Below are positions 39,673 to 50,200 of a stretch of 64,000 nt of DNA, piece by piece. The DNA lies in NCBI RefSeq assembly GCF_963678635.1, contig NW_026971310.1, forward strand, positions 1 through 64,000, in the 5' to 3' direction. The DNA is from Symsagittifera roscoffensis (taxonomy: Eukaryota > Xenacoelomorpha > Acoela > Convolutidae). Both the position numbers and the translations under genes were made by a program. Position 1 is the first letter of the stretch; every line of letters begins with the position of its first letter. Below the pieces are notes generated by a model. The model did not search any database, had not been told where the DNA came from, and saw nothing but the letters and a program-made list of their open reading frames with translations.

Positions 39673-41041
39673 CTCAAAAGGTCGGAGCCAATTCGATTCA
39701 ATTGAGACATGATACAAATAACCGCGTTACAGGTTAAAGGCCAACTCTAGACCAAAATACCCCCAACTCTAGAAATAAGAACGCCCCCATTCTTAGGTCT
39801 TCAAAAACCCAAAACACACAAACGCCGTTAAAATTAGGGTCGGAACCTTACGTATACAGTTACTTTTCGTTATACTGTGGACATTTGATCCGTTTCAAAT
39901 GAATCAACCTAAAACTCTCCCTAACTCATCATAATGATGTATCACAAACTCAAGAAGTTTAAATTGGGTATTTACATACCAACACGACTTCTATAAGCGA
40001 GTAACTTAATTAATAAGTTACTCTAGAATTAATCCAGTAGTCAAGTTTAACTCAAGAAGTTTGAGGTGAATAAGTTTTAACGCAAGACACAAGTTTTCTG
40101 TTTGGACCATTGGACAGCTTCAGCTGTCCACCTTTCCACCGAAGGTTCACTCTGGTCCTTTCATTCTTCTCTATCTCTTCTCGTCACGACTTGTTCTTTC
40201 TCTAGAAATGAGATAGCTCTACTCTCGTTCAATTTATACGGCAAAAATGCAAATAGCAAATTCACGCTCCAATTTTTTGCACTACTTTCCCGCGATTGTA
40301 GTTGGCTTCTTCTTTGCTTATTTTCTTGCGTTTTCAGTTGTCGTGATAAACCTGAGCATCACATGCTCAATTCGAATTTTTGAAAAATTGCATTTTACTC
40401 GAAAATCAAGACTAAACGTTGTTCAAGGTCAAACATCCAAATATGACCAACTGGCACACTTCAAGCCAAAACCTAAAACTTTACAAGCACCTCAAAACAC
40501 TTTTTTTTTCATTTGTAAAACGTTGCTTTTCAACAATCTAGGCAAATTTAATTAATAATAAGCGTTCTTCGTGATAATGCACCACTTGTGATCGGCATCC
40601 GTTGGTAAAATCATCAAGTTTTTTTGAACAATTAAACCTGAAAAACGGCTTCAACCGTGTTTTCATGAACTTTCCTTAGCATCAATTGGAAGCCTTAGTT
40701 TTATGAAAACGTGAAAATTTAGTGAATAAAGATCATGAAATTGTAGTTTACTTTTGCAGCTGTTAGTTATACAGATTATACAGACTATCATTCCTAACTT
40801 CAACGTGATCTAACATCAAACGTGACTTAACTGCTAAATTTTTATGTTTAGTTTAAAATATCACTCTTAACATCATACGTGACCAAACATCATACGTGAT
40901 TTAACTGCTACAATGAAAATATAATATAATAATCCACTTTATTAGCTTTTAGCAGCTATAGAGACTATCAATCCTAACTTCATACGTGTCATAACTGCTA
41001 CAATAATACAATTGGTTATCTACTTCAGAACTGGTTATCTG
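39673..41041. other. Interior between the two direct repeats
   Basis: AT-rich sequence. A cluster of imperfect short repeats lies at about 40783-41010, built of ACTATCA.TCCTAACTTCA and CATACGTGAC..TAACTGCTACAA blocks, two main copies about 180 bp apart. Overlapping plus-strand frames at 40102-40383 and 40247-40555 have no recognisable content. One has a hydrophobic patch, but its composition follows the T-rich DNA. No gene is supported. Confidence 0.4.
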
Positions 41042-41252
41042 TTTTTTTAGCTTCTCGGAATGGCCTGAATTGATTTTAACTTAACATCAGATTCAGATTT
41101 CTTGCAGTTCTGGCGATACTGAGACCCAGCCATGAGCTCACTAATTTTCCATGTAACTATGTTAGTTTGCGCGGATTGGCCGATAGCCTTTAAGCTGTAA
41201 CGATTTTTTCGACCCGATGTTAATGGACCACACCTTGAACTGGCTTTAGCAG

Positions 41253-41390
41253 AGACTTTTGCGATCAGCGGCTAAATCCATGTCAATAACTTCTTTAACT
41301 ACTCTTGCAACTTTTTCCCCGTTAACACCTTTGTCCACAGATTTCTTGCAGTATATGAATGACATGCATCCAGTATGAACGAACTGCTTT
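41253..41390 (+). repeat. Satellite-monomer-like segment inside repeat copy 2
   Basis: Same homology as at 38545-38683 and the same ~32-bp gap relative to the array monomer. It is closer to the array consensus in places (TGACATGCATCCAGTATGAACGAACTGC). Confidence 0.85.
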
Positions 41391-41539
41391 TAACTTAAGC
41401 CGAAATTTACCCTAAGAGCGATGGGTGCTAAACTTTTCGAGAGAAAACCGTAGAACCTATTTCCAAGCAAGTAAAAACGTTTCTTCAAAACAGTGGGTAT
41501 TCGTTTGTTCAATTTTACACTTATTTCCTATAATGTATA

Positions 41540-41830
41540 ATGGAATTTAACGATACCCGTTTGACCAAACAGAACCTTCTTCCGTTTGATCTGTTCTGCT
41601 TTGATCACACTGCTGGATGTCTCTTTCACGATCGAGTGTCCTCTGTCTCTGAGATCTCTGTCCGGAATACCACTTTCCCCCTTGGCTGGTCACCTGTACC
41701 AGTCAAGTCTCCCAGTGGTGAAGTCACTCAGAGGTCAACTTCCCCACTTGGCTTGTTACCTGTTTCAGTCAAGTCTCACAGTGGTCCGCTGATGTCACAA
41801 GCTATCGAAAAACCCTTTCAACGACCCTAG
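41540..41830 (+). CDS. Repeat-encoded 96-codon ORF, copy 2, function unknown
   Basis: Collinear partner of the frame at 38832-39122, with the same ATG, length and stop. Differences cluster in the N-terminal half, and the duplicated PLG-VKS block is preserved (PLGLLPVSVKSHSG here). No recognisable domain. Confidence 0.25.
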   Translation: MEFNDTRLTKQNLLPFDLFCFDHTAGCLFHDRVSSVSEISVRNTTFPLGWSPVPVKSPSGEVTQRSTSPLGLLPVSVKSHSGPLMSQAIEKPFQRP

Positions 41831-42380
41831 CTCGGGCACCTGTTCAATGTTGCTGGTTTGATCGAAACGATCGGTCCTATTGAAAACAGTATGCGTATAC
41901 TATTTTGATTGAAATTAAGGTTTGATCCACCTAGTCTGAAAGTCAAAGCCACTGTCCTTTTTGTGTTTTATATCATTTTTGTTCCTATTTTTTCTTATCT
42001 TTTTCGGTTTTTTGTTTAGTTTTTTGTCTTCTATCTGTTTTTTGTCCCATTAATGGCCCCCATTACTCGGTTAGCTGAGCCTCGTTTCGGAAAACGCATC
42101 AGGAATCTTTTCAAGTTTTCGAAAAAAACTATCACGGTACAACCAGAACGTGGTCACATTCCCGTTGAACCGTACCACCGGTACTCTAGAATGGGCATGT
42201 AACCCGGAGCTGCGTCATGTGAATTCGATCCCGCAGTCATGATGTCGTAAAATGACCCAGGAGCGCCATAAAAACATTATGTAACAGTCGCCTACTTAAG
42301 TCACATATGAGGTTAAAGAAAATTAGGCTCTATAACCATTGTTTCAAGAGTCAGGGATACTATCTCTTGTGTTTTTCTAC

Positions 42381-42569
42381 TGTAACATTCGCCCGGAAGA
42401 TACATATCGACGGATAACAAAACTAAGTCTTAAGACGACTGGCTAGCGTCTAAACAGAGCTTTGCATGTTTTTCACCGTCTCTACCAAGCCAGTACTTTT
42501 CGGTGGTCTTTCTTACATCAGGTCGACAAAAACGTTACTGTTCTCCGGCTTCGACCAGAACGCTCAAAT
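42381..42569. other. Short unassigned stretch between repeat copy 2 and the inverted end
   Basis: Starts with TGTAACATTCGCC, which resembles the TGTAACAGTCGCC found about 100 bp before the end of each direct repeat copy (39571 and 42280 areas). No gene seen. It could be the edge of another related repeat. Confidence 0.3.
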
Positions 42570-42930
42570 TAACTGAATTACATGCAAAATTAGTGAGCTC
42601 ATGGCTGGGTCTCAGTATCCCCAGACCACGAGGTCACTCCTAAAAACAGGGCTACTACTTATTATATTACTATTGTTTTTGTTCAGTAGATAAAAACCAT
42701 CATCTCCATCGAAGATGGATCAACCCTTTCCCCCACTCCTAGCTTCTCATCCTTATCAAAATGAATCCAGTTGTTAATTAAATTCAATTCAGGACATGAC
42801 AAGAAGCTAAAAGTTTATATAAAAGGCTAAAAGTTCCAGTCCCGAAACCCTTCCGGATTCTTGAATCCAGTGAATCAAGCTCCTTAAGTTCAACTTCACA
42901 CCAATCCGGAAGGCTGGTTCTCACCCTTCA

Positions 42931-42978
42931 CCGTTGTCGACAACGGCCCCGCAACTATTGTAGCAGCACAATAGTTGC
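42931..42978. repeat. Perfect 16-bp palindrome followed by an 11-bp stem hairpin
   Basis: CCGTTGTCGACAACGG (42931-42946) is a perfect palindrome. Four bases later GCAACTATTGT and ACAATAGTTGC form a perfect 11-bp stem around the loop AGCAGC (42951-42978). They lie about 1.15 kb beyond the ORF4 stop, near the presumed 3' edge of the retroelement. Confidence 0.9.
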
Positions 42979-43657
42979 AACTTGGAACGTTCTCTGCTAT
43001 TGTAGTTCGTTGTCGTTTTTCTTTTATCTCGATTTTCGTTCTGTTCACAATCACAGATAAAGTTGTTCTGTTTTTTCTCTCTCCTTTTGTTAAAATGGCC
43101 GTTTCAGCATTTCTCAGAAATGTGACGCCATCATTCGAATTTTTGAAAATTTAAAATACTAGAATATTCTAGCCCTCACAGTTTGGCTAAACGTTCCAAT
43201 AACGTCCTTAGTTCTTAAAAACCACCAATCCGGAAGGCTTGCTGCTAAAATTCCGAATTCTGCAGAGATTGCATTTTTCACATTCTGGTCGAATGTCACA
43301 TACTCCCCGGACAGTCCGGTCAATGTCCTCATTGAATCGCGCAATGTTCATAAAATGGTTACAGTGTCATCGAACAGAATTTACAAAATGCACGAAATTA
43401 CCTTTATCTACGTCACATCGACTCACTGCAGAATATAAATGGCATCATACTACATCACTATAGCCTTCAAATTCTCTCATTAATCTGCACTCTGAGGATA
43501 TGACTTAAGATAAAACATGTTTTCTGACTTCCAGTGTCAATGTCCCGATTAAAGCTTTTTCTCCTAGATTTAAAAGGTGTTGGCTTGCAGGACAGTCCTG
43601 CCAACCAACAAGCTAAAATTATTCTACTATGCTCCTTCCCTTCGGAAATCTTGCTTG

Positions 43658-43663
43658 TTTATT
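43658..43663 (-). promoter_or_regulatory. Possible polyadenylation signal (AATAAA) for the retroelement
   Basis: AATAAA on the minus strand, about 460 nt downstream of the ORF4 stop. The hexamer is common in AT-rich DNA, so this is only positional support. Confidence 0.25.
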
Positions 43664-44121
43664 GTCCTGAATATTAAAACCAAGAAACTTTGTGGTTAGA
43701 AAGAACAATGTAACAACCTCCCTCTTCAAGAGATTACTCAAGTCTTTCATGTCACCACAAAGTGATCAGTCTTCGTAAGTGATTAAAATAATCATGCAGG
43801 CTGAAATATTTAAATATACTCTCCTCTTAAGCCTTTCTAAATAAATAATAAGTGAGTGTCTCTAAAGCCACTTCAACTAAAACCAAAATGCAAATTTATA
43901 AATGCAACAATTTCAAAACTCAACAAAAATGTTTCAGTTTTCAATTACAACTTGGTTGCTTGGTTTCTCACTTGAGTTTTTCACACACATAAAACAATTC
44001 TGAGTTTTGACTTTTCTTCATCATTCCTTTGTTCTCCTCTTTTTTCGTCGTTTAGAAGTTCTAAAACTTCTAAATTCTTCTAATTTTCTTTCTTGCCGCC
44101 TCTTGTTTTCTCGACCATTCG

Positions 44122-47100
44122 TCAATGCTCCATTTCCTCCTCCTGTGACACTGACTCCGCACTTTCGGTTTCCGTGTCTTGTAGCACGTCATTGACTATC
44201 CTGACGCTGTTGGAAGCCGTCCTCCAACACTTCTGCTCTTCCACCCTCTGTTTACAGCAAGGTAGGGGATCCACGTTTGATTCTCTGTTTCTACAGAAGC
44301 TGTTGTGGAGACACAACGTCACGTTTCTCTCCAAATCTTCTTTCAGCATCTCTGCCTTCTCATTTCCACTACGCTCGCTCGTCCTGGAAATTCTTTTCAC
44401 AGCGGTGGTCACTGCATTCCGATGGGTCACGAAAGCTCGCTTGAAAGCTCCTGCCCCAATGTCCAGCTGATATTCACTGTATACTCTGCCATGCTTCGAC
44501 ATGTGCTTTTTTGCATACTCGTACAACCATGCAGTCATGTTAGCTCTGAACCATGGCATCAATCGTTTTCTTGCCCATATCTTCTTCACTTCCATTGGAA
44601 CGTTTAGAACTTTGCACATTGTCTCAAAAAGATCTAAATCTTTTAGACAATCTAATTTCTGCAATTGTTCTCTCGTCGGTGCCTCCTGTCTATTATTTTC
44701 TCTCACATGAGCTTCCAGCCATCGTATCGCCATCATAACTCCCACTATCACTATTGTTATGGGCTGTGATGAATCTGGTAAACCCATGGAGAGCAGCTCT
44801 CCAGAGACCCAGATCAACACCAGATTACTACGCTTGGGATACCACCAGGTCTGCAGCAAGCAGTGGCAAGGAAACTCGTCATGTGTCAACATGATGCTCC
44901 TCCAATTCCGTTTTCCCGAAGCTTCCAGCAATGGTTCCACTTCCATCATCACTCGGTGGATCTCATCATTCTCATCTACTGCATTGTAATCTGTGACAGT
45001 TGATCCTCTCTGTTTCTGTTTTTCAAAGTCACTGAAGTTCCCGCTCACATATCCCATGAACTTCTTTCCCAGTATTGACTCCAACTCCTCTTTGGTTCTC
45101 TCTGGGACTGCTGAGAACATCTTACATAGTAACTCGTAAGACTTTTCAGACATTCTCGCCAATCTCACACACTTTGGCACTGAGAAAGCTTGATCCACGA
45201 CCGTTCTTGTACTCTTCACGTCCACAGCCACGAAATGTACAGGGTATCTGCTCTTGCACATTGGAGCCAACGTTGAACCCACCAAATATCGTGCTCCTGA
45301 TGGTCTACAATAAGTTTCGCCGTGTCTGATGTTCATCTCTGTTTCGATTGCCTCCCTCCATTTTCCTATATACTTCTGCTCAGTCTGCAGAACTCCTGGG
45401 AACACTTCTACGCTGATGGCTGTGACCATCTCATGTTTCTGTTCTAGATTCAATAGTGACTCTAAAGAACCAAACATGCTGTAGAATCCTAGTGCTGTCA
45501 CTAGATTCACATCGGTTCCTCCATGGCAATCTGCTATCAGTTCCGTTTCCGTTCTTGCTTTCATCACTACATTTCCAAACAATACTGTCAACTGCTTGTG
45601 TTGTTTCTCCAGGGTTTTCACACAGTCTAGACTTCCACAAACGTGACCCTCTAGTCCACAGACTTCCGCCAGACAGCTACCAGGTTTGACCCAGTCTTCT
45701 GGTCCCCAGCCAGGCAACTCCACTTTATCTTCTCCGTTGCTCTTAGAGGCTGTTATCATCACATTATATATGATGTTGAGGTCACGCAGGTTACAGTCCG
45801 CATTCAGTTCCCTCTGTATGTCCTGTGTCGCCCGTAATATTGAGTCAGCGTTGGGACTAGGACACCATGATGGCTTTATCAATTCCCACACTGCCATCAA
45901 GCTCGTTCTCAGTAATTCATCTGAGAATCCCAACCCAAATTCCACTCTCTTGTCGGATTTTGGTACTGAAGGTGCAGTCACCTCTTCTTCCAAGACCAAT
46001 CCCAATTTGGCCTGTGGATTGTTAACGCTCTTAGTCGTCACAATTCTGGACGTCCAGAATCTTAGTAACACCGCCTGCTCATAATCAAAGAAGCAATCGC
46101 GTATGTCTTCACTCAGGAAAGGATTGTATGCTATCCCTATAATCCCGGACACATAGCTATATGACTTCTTCTTGATCGGTCCACAGTATTCACTGGATTT
46201 CGGCAATGCTCCCATAGATTCTTTAGTGAGCCTCAACTCCTTGTTTGAGAATCTCCTGATCTCGTCTATCTTTTTCATGGGTTCCAATTCTTCAGGTTCT
46301 TTCATGTTCACCCTCATCGGTTTACTTTGCTGCATATCCAGCATTGCTAGTAAGAACGTGGCTTTCGTTCGCTCATCGCCTTCCTTCAACATTTTAACAC
46401 AAGTGCTTAATGCAGGTACTGAAATCTGCTCTATCAGGAATCGAATGAAACAGAGAGCGTCTCTCCGCTTTGCACACGCTACTGCTGCTCCCTCCTGGAC
46501 TATCAGATCCCTCAGATTCGTCATAAGGAAAACTTTTTCCTCCTTTGATCTCTTCCTTTCTTCTGAATCATATTCTTCGCGAGTCAGTCCCATCATGCAC
46601 CAGGCGAGCCTGAGTTGTAATTCTGTCCTTACGTAAGGTACTCCCACGAGAGCATGTATTCTTGGCGTAGTCCTCATTTCTTCTTCGAAATACCTCAATA
46701 CTACTGCTTTCCATGGAAGGCTCACTAACTGCTCGATCGTCTCCGCCTCTACGTCAGACGACGCCAAAATTCCATACGCCTTCTGCTTGAGGGTGGTACC
46801 TTGCAACATCATTTCCAGATAACCCTCCATGGCTTTTTCGTCTTCCAGGGCCATTACATACCCTCTAGCCGAGTTCCGGTATTCCAACATCTCCATGTAT
46901 CCACCGGTGGGTTCATCTATCGACACTGTCTCCGACACTGTTAGTCGGTTGTATTCCACTGGTGTCAGTTGTCCTGCAACACTTCCTTTTCCATGATTCA
47001 TGGGAGATGGTTTGAAGTCCCTCATTTTACTCTCTCCACATTGACTGAGTATTTCCATTTCTAAAGTTGCTCCAGTCAGAGTGCGGTCACTCCTTTTGGA

Positions 47101-47211
47101 TTTATAACCGGTTGACTTTATCCCTGCCATGAGAATGGGTGGCACCATCGCTATATCAGTTAATATTCTATCTGTGCCAGACAATTGATAATCACCCTGC
47201 CCCAAATCCAT
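44122..47211 (-). CDS. Retroelement ORF4, unknown protein (1029 codons)
   Basis: The last frame of the element. The first ATG (47211) overlaps the end of ORF3 by 52 nt. A second in-frame ATG at 47148 (residue 22) lies 11 nt after the ORF3 stop and could be used by reinitiation, giving 1008 residues. No known domain was recognised. It is a mixed alpha-helical-looking soluble protein with short hydrophobic segments (PITIVIVGVMMAIRW near residue 825), a basic region around residues 930-970 and a C-terminal Cys-rich patch (residues 980-1005, including PLPCCKQR), then an acidic tail (SQEEEMEH). There is no signal peptide and no clear transmembrane helix, so an envelope role is unlikely on present evidence. 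Its position after ORF2 and ORF3 suggests it is translated from the same message. Confidence 0.8.
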   Translation of the reverse strand: MDLGQGDYQLSGTDRILTDIAMVPPILMAGIKSTGYKSKRSDRTLTGATLEMEILSQCGESKMRDFKPSPMNHGKGSVAGQLTPVEYNRLTVSETVSIDEPTGGYMEMLEYRNSARGYVMALEDEKAMEGYLEMMLQGTTLKQKAYGILASSDVEAETIEQLVSLPWKAVVLRYFEEEMRTTPRIHALVGVPYVRTELQLRLAWCMMGLTREEYDSEERKRSKEEKVFLMTNLRDLIVQEGAAVACAKRRDALCFIRFLIEQISVPALSTCVKMLKEGDERTKATFLLAMLDMQQSKPMRVNMKEPEELEPMKKIDEIRRFSNKELRLTKESMGALPKSSEYCGPIKKKSYSYVSGIIGIAYNPFLSEDIRDCFFDYEQAVLLRFWTSRIVTTKSVNNPQAKLGLVLEEEVTAPSVPKSDKRVEFGLGFSDELLRTSLMAVWELIKPSWCPSPNADSILRATQDIQRELNADCNLRDLNIIYNVMITASKSNGEDKVELPGWGPEDWVKPGSCLAEVCGLEGHVCGSLDCVKTLEKQHKQLTVLFGNVVMKARTETELIADCHGGTDVNLVTALGFYSMFGSLESLLNLEQKHEMVTAISVEVFPGVLQTEQKYIGKWREAIETEMNIRHGETYCRPSGARYLVGSTLAPMCKSRYPVHFVAVDVKSTRTVVDQAFSVPKCVRLARMSEKSYELLCKMFSAVPERTKEELESILGKKFMGYVSGNFSDFEKQKQRGSTVTDYNAVDENDEIHRVMMEVEPLLEASGKRNWRSIMLTHDEFPCHCLLQTWWYPKRSNLVLIWVSGELLSMGLPDSSQPITIVIVGVMMAIRWLEAHVRENNRQEAPTREQLQKLDCLKDLDLFETMCKVLNVPMEVKKIWARKRLMPWFRANMTAWLYEYAKKHMSKHGRVYSEYQLDIGAGAFKRAFVTHRNAVTTAVKRISRTSERSGNEKAEMLKEDLERNVTLCLHNSFCRNRESNVDPLPCCKQRVEEQKCWRTASNSVRIVNDVLQDTETESAESVSQEEEMEH

Positions 47212-50200
47212 GACTTCTTCGACTCGCTTCCTTTTCGCTTCATTTTCATCGCATTGATTTTATCAATCACCATTTTTGATCGCATCGTTCCTCTCCTGGT
47301 CCTTGACAGGTACACCACCTCTCCTTCATTGTCCTGCGGTGTCATCTTGATGGGAGAATTCGCTTCACTCTCATCAGTGGCTGAGTCGATCAATAACTCA
47401 CTCAGTCTCCCTTCACACTCATCAAGTTTGTCAAGTACTTCTCTCATCAAGGGTTGATTGAGACCTGTTTTGAGAATGGACTGGGTCCCATAGCTCTGAA
47501 TCACAGTCCAGACTTCTTCCATGAACGCCACTCTGTCCAGCTTACATCCCGTCCTACTCTCGTGGTCTCGGTGATGTACTTCCCATTCTTCTTCGGGCAG
47601 CGTTCCCAAGAAAGGTACTCTGGCTGAGGCCTCTATTCTTCTCCTTCGAGGTGATTCCATGAGGATTCTCTGGTCGTTATTTCTTGAATTGCCAGGAGAG
47701 CTGCTCTCCGGTAAATTCCGTTTCATTTCCTCAAAGGCTGACGGAGGTTCCAGTGTCGAGATGCCTTCATCCGCTGGCTCAGTCGTTTCCAACGTGTCTG
47801 CATTATTCTCAAGATCACTGAAGATATTGAAATCCAGGCTGGATGTTCCTCCTGTCGATGCCCTGTCGTCTTCCCCACCAGCTTGATCTTGTTGCATGGG
47901 TTCTTCCGTCTGACGGCTTCCACCCTGTCCGTCATCTCCTTCTGACTTGTCCTTGTTCGAGCTCGATGGTCCTTGTTCGTCATTGTCAGCTTCTTCCTGG
48001 AATCTCGGTATGAGCAATGTACCGGCTGATTTATCTTCCTCTTCTCCAGGGACCACTTTAATTTCTTCGCAACCGAAGGGTGCTAGGAAGGTTCTCGTCT
48101 GCAATATTCCTCCCACTTTCATCTCCTTTTTCACACTGGTCAGGATTAATGAGGCTTCAGGCAATTCTGTCCTGCCATTCATTCTTATCGGAGTTAAGCC
48201 TAGTTCCCTCCATTCCTCATCAAATCTTCCAGGCTTGGGAGTAGCGGCGTTGCTTATTCTCCTTCTCGTCGCTTGATCCGTGTATGCGAATCGTGTGTAC
48301 TGTAACACGGCGGCATTTCTCCCTACGAAGCATGGATCCATCGTCACCGAGAAATTCCCTACTCTCCTTTCATTGGCTTCGAATGCTCTCAATCTAGGAG
48401 TTTGTACTACGGAGACTGCTTCGAGCAGCATCCTTCTTATCAGAGGGAATTCAGGGATTGCCTCCGGTAGCTTCTTGTAATCGCCCCAGTCCTTCGTCTC
48501 TTCTCTCACTTTGTGATAGGCTGCTGTGAGACGAGGCACTCTGGTCATTTCACCATTCGTTTTGTCATAGGGCCTCAGATTCCAAAGCTTTGGAAACACC
48601 TCGATGTGCCCTCTTTCTACTTCTCCCATGCGGTCACAGAAGTGATCGTCAAAATTGATGACTGTCATCTCTGGCTCCGATATTTTCGCAAATAACAGAT
48701 CTTCACTCATGAGCTCTCGCAATGCGTGCTGCTCACACCAGTTCAGTGTACTACCGTCCACTGCCGATATGAGGTTCAGGTGCAACACCGACCTCCTATA
48801 TGCTTCCACTTTAACGTCAGGGAACGCAAAGGTGACTGCTGGTCCATAGATCACTGTCACGAACTCCGTGACTCCTCTGATCAGCGCCAAGGGATCGATT
48901 CTCATAGCTAAGCTCAAATCTGTTAACAGCGGCATGCCTCCAACATGTCGTCTAACATCTTCCTCTCTTTCAATTGTCTCGTCTTCTCCGGTTCCAAAGC
49001 GATTCTGCTGCAAGAGATACTGGATAAGAGTGTGTCTCAGGTCTCTTATTTTGTTCCACGAGTCTGTGGATTTCTTCATATCCAGATTCCTCACTCTCTC
49101 TTTCATCTGCTCTGGACAACGTGCCAGTTTCATCAGTCCTCCCAAGTTTCCGTGGGTTATTGCGATCAGTGTCAGAAGTCCATCTAGTCGCAGGTTCTGT
49201 ATTCCATCCGTAAGCAGTATCGCCGGTCCTTTTACAAAACTCTCCGCTCCGAACGTCACGAACAAGGCTATTAATTCCACTATCGATACTTTCACTACTG
49301 CTTGGAGGAATTCCTTTATCAAATAGTGCGAGACTTTCGGGTAAACTTTTGCCAAGAAGGACGCGGTCCATCCGGCTCCCAACCCTTCTAGCATGCTGTC
49401 TGTCCTTTCAAATCCCTCCTGTCCCTTCACTTCCTGGGTCCAGAAGGTTTCCAGAGTAATCTGACACATTCTGTTCACGAACTCAGCTGTCTTTTCTCCG
49501 GCATTTTCCGCCAGGTTCACCTCCTTCAACAAGTAGGCGTGTATCTTAGTGATCATTACTGGGCCTTGCTGAAAAGCATCTGCACCCAATGCCGCTACTC
49601 TCGGATTCAGGTGTAGCCACTGGTTTGCTTCCGGCTTGGTTCTCAGCACCATCGCTTCCAGATGAGCTCTCGTCTCCAGTGAATTCTTTCTTCTCGTGTC
49701 TTCACTCGCCACTTCCATTGCTCGGAACCACAAGTCGTTGGACATCGCCGTGATCACTCGGTGGTCGTCATCTATTCCTGGTTTCAGTTTGAGTTGCCGA
49801 CTGAAGTTGGACAGTTCCAACCCCAGCACTTCGTCCAACACCAACATGTGTAGCGCGTGGTCCTTGAACCCTCTCATCGCGTTTGAGATATCTGACCATA
49901 CTGCAGGCAGTTCAGCCTTAAGTGGCCTCAGGTTCTCCATTTCTATCATGCGATTCGGGGCTGATATGATCACATCATATTTTCCCTCCGAAAGTAAGGC
50001 TACCATTGCATACACAAATTTCAGTCCATCCGGGAGATGTGCATATCCCGGAGACAACGCAAATACTACTCTCAACGTCACTTTATTGAATGACCCCTCC
50101 TTTGTCGCGTCTACCACTTCACCCATCGACTCCAGGATGTCTTTTATCGCTGGCCATACTGCGTTTTCTGCTGTTGCAGGATCTCTGAGCCTGCTCAGAA

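Larger units (their letters stand above)
41042..42380 (+). repeat. Direct repeat copy 2 of the ~1.46-kb unit
   Basis: Begins like copy 1 at TTTTTTAGCTTC, carries a ~130-bp internal deletion near 41095-41108, and then stays collinear with copy 1 (offset about 2708 bp) to CTTGTGTTTTTCTAC at 42380. There it abuts TGTAACATTCGCC, which does not continue copy 1. It includes the satellite-like segment at 41253-41390. Confidence 0.85.
38212..42814. mobile_element. Compound repeat element with ~250-bp inverted ends
   Basis: The left end (38212-38460) and the right end (42570-42814) are inverted copies. Both contain TTAGCTTC near the outer edge, then a CCTGAATTGA block, GAACAAAAACAATAGTAATAT, GAGTGACCTCG and ATACTGAGACCCAGCCATGA. 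The interior holds two direct copies of a ~1.3-1.46-kb unit plus 1.4 kb between them. No transposase, integrase or RT frame was seen. It may be a foldback-type or nested non-autonomous element, or an inverted re-insertion of one repeat family. Outer limits are approximate and no target-site duplication was identified. Confidence 0.55.
42815..44121 (-). other. Retroelement 3' region, non-coding
   Basis: About 1.3 kb downstream of ORF4 in the sense direction, with no supported gene. It contains CCAATCCGGAAGG twice (42901 and 43226 areas), one CTCCCCGGACA motif (43303), two strong inverted repeats (42931-42978), a third smaller hairpin (about 43579-43605) and a possible polyadenylation signal. 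On the sense strand the 44010-44048 stretch is purine-rich and could serve as a polypurine tract, but no LTR edge was found beside it. Confidence 0.45.

Noticed and set aside
38212-42380. The two direct ~1.3-1.46-kb copies as LTRs of a retrotransposon
   Set aside because: No TG..CA edges, no primer-binding site and no Gag or Pol frame in the 1.4 kb between them.
42815-42830. TATATAAAAG near 42818-42828 as a promoter TATA box
   Set aside because: A matching motif but no gene downstream on the plus strand; common in AT-rich sequence.
44153-46636. Plus-strand frames of 100-154 residues opposite ORF4
   Set aside because: Shadows of the long minus-strand frame; no recognisable content. The same holds for plus-strand frames opposite ORF2, ORF3 and Gag-Pol.
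44122-47211. ORF4 as a retroviral envelope
   Set aside because: No signal peptide, fusion peptide or clear membrane anchor; the hydrophobic segments are short and internal.
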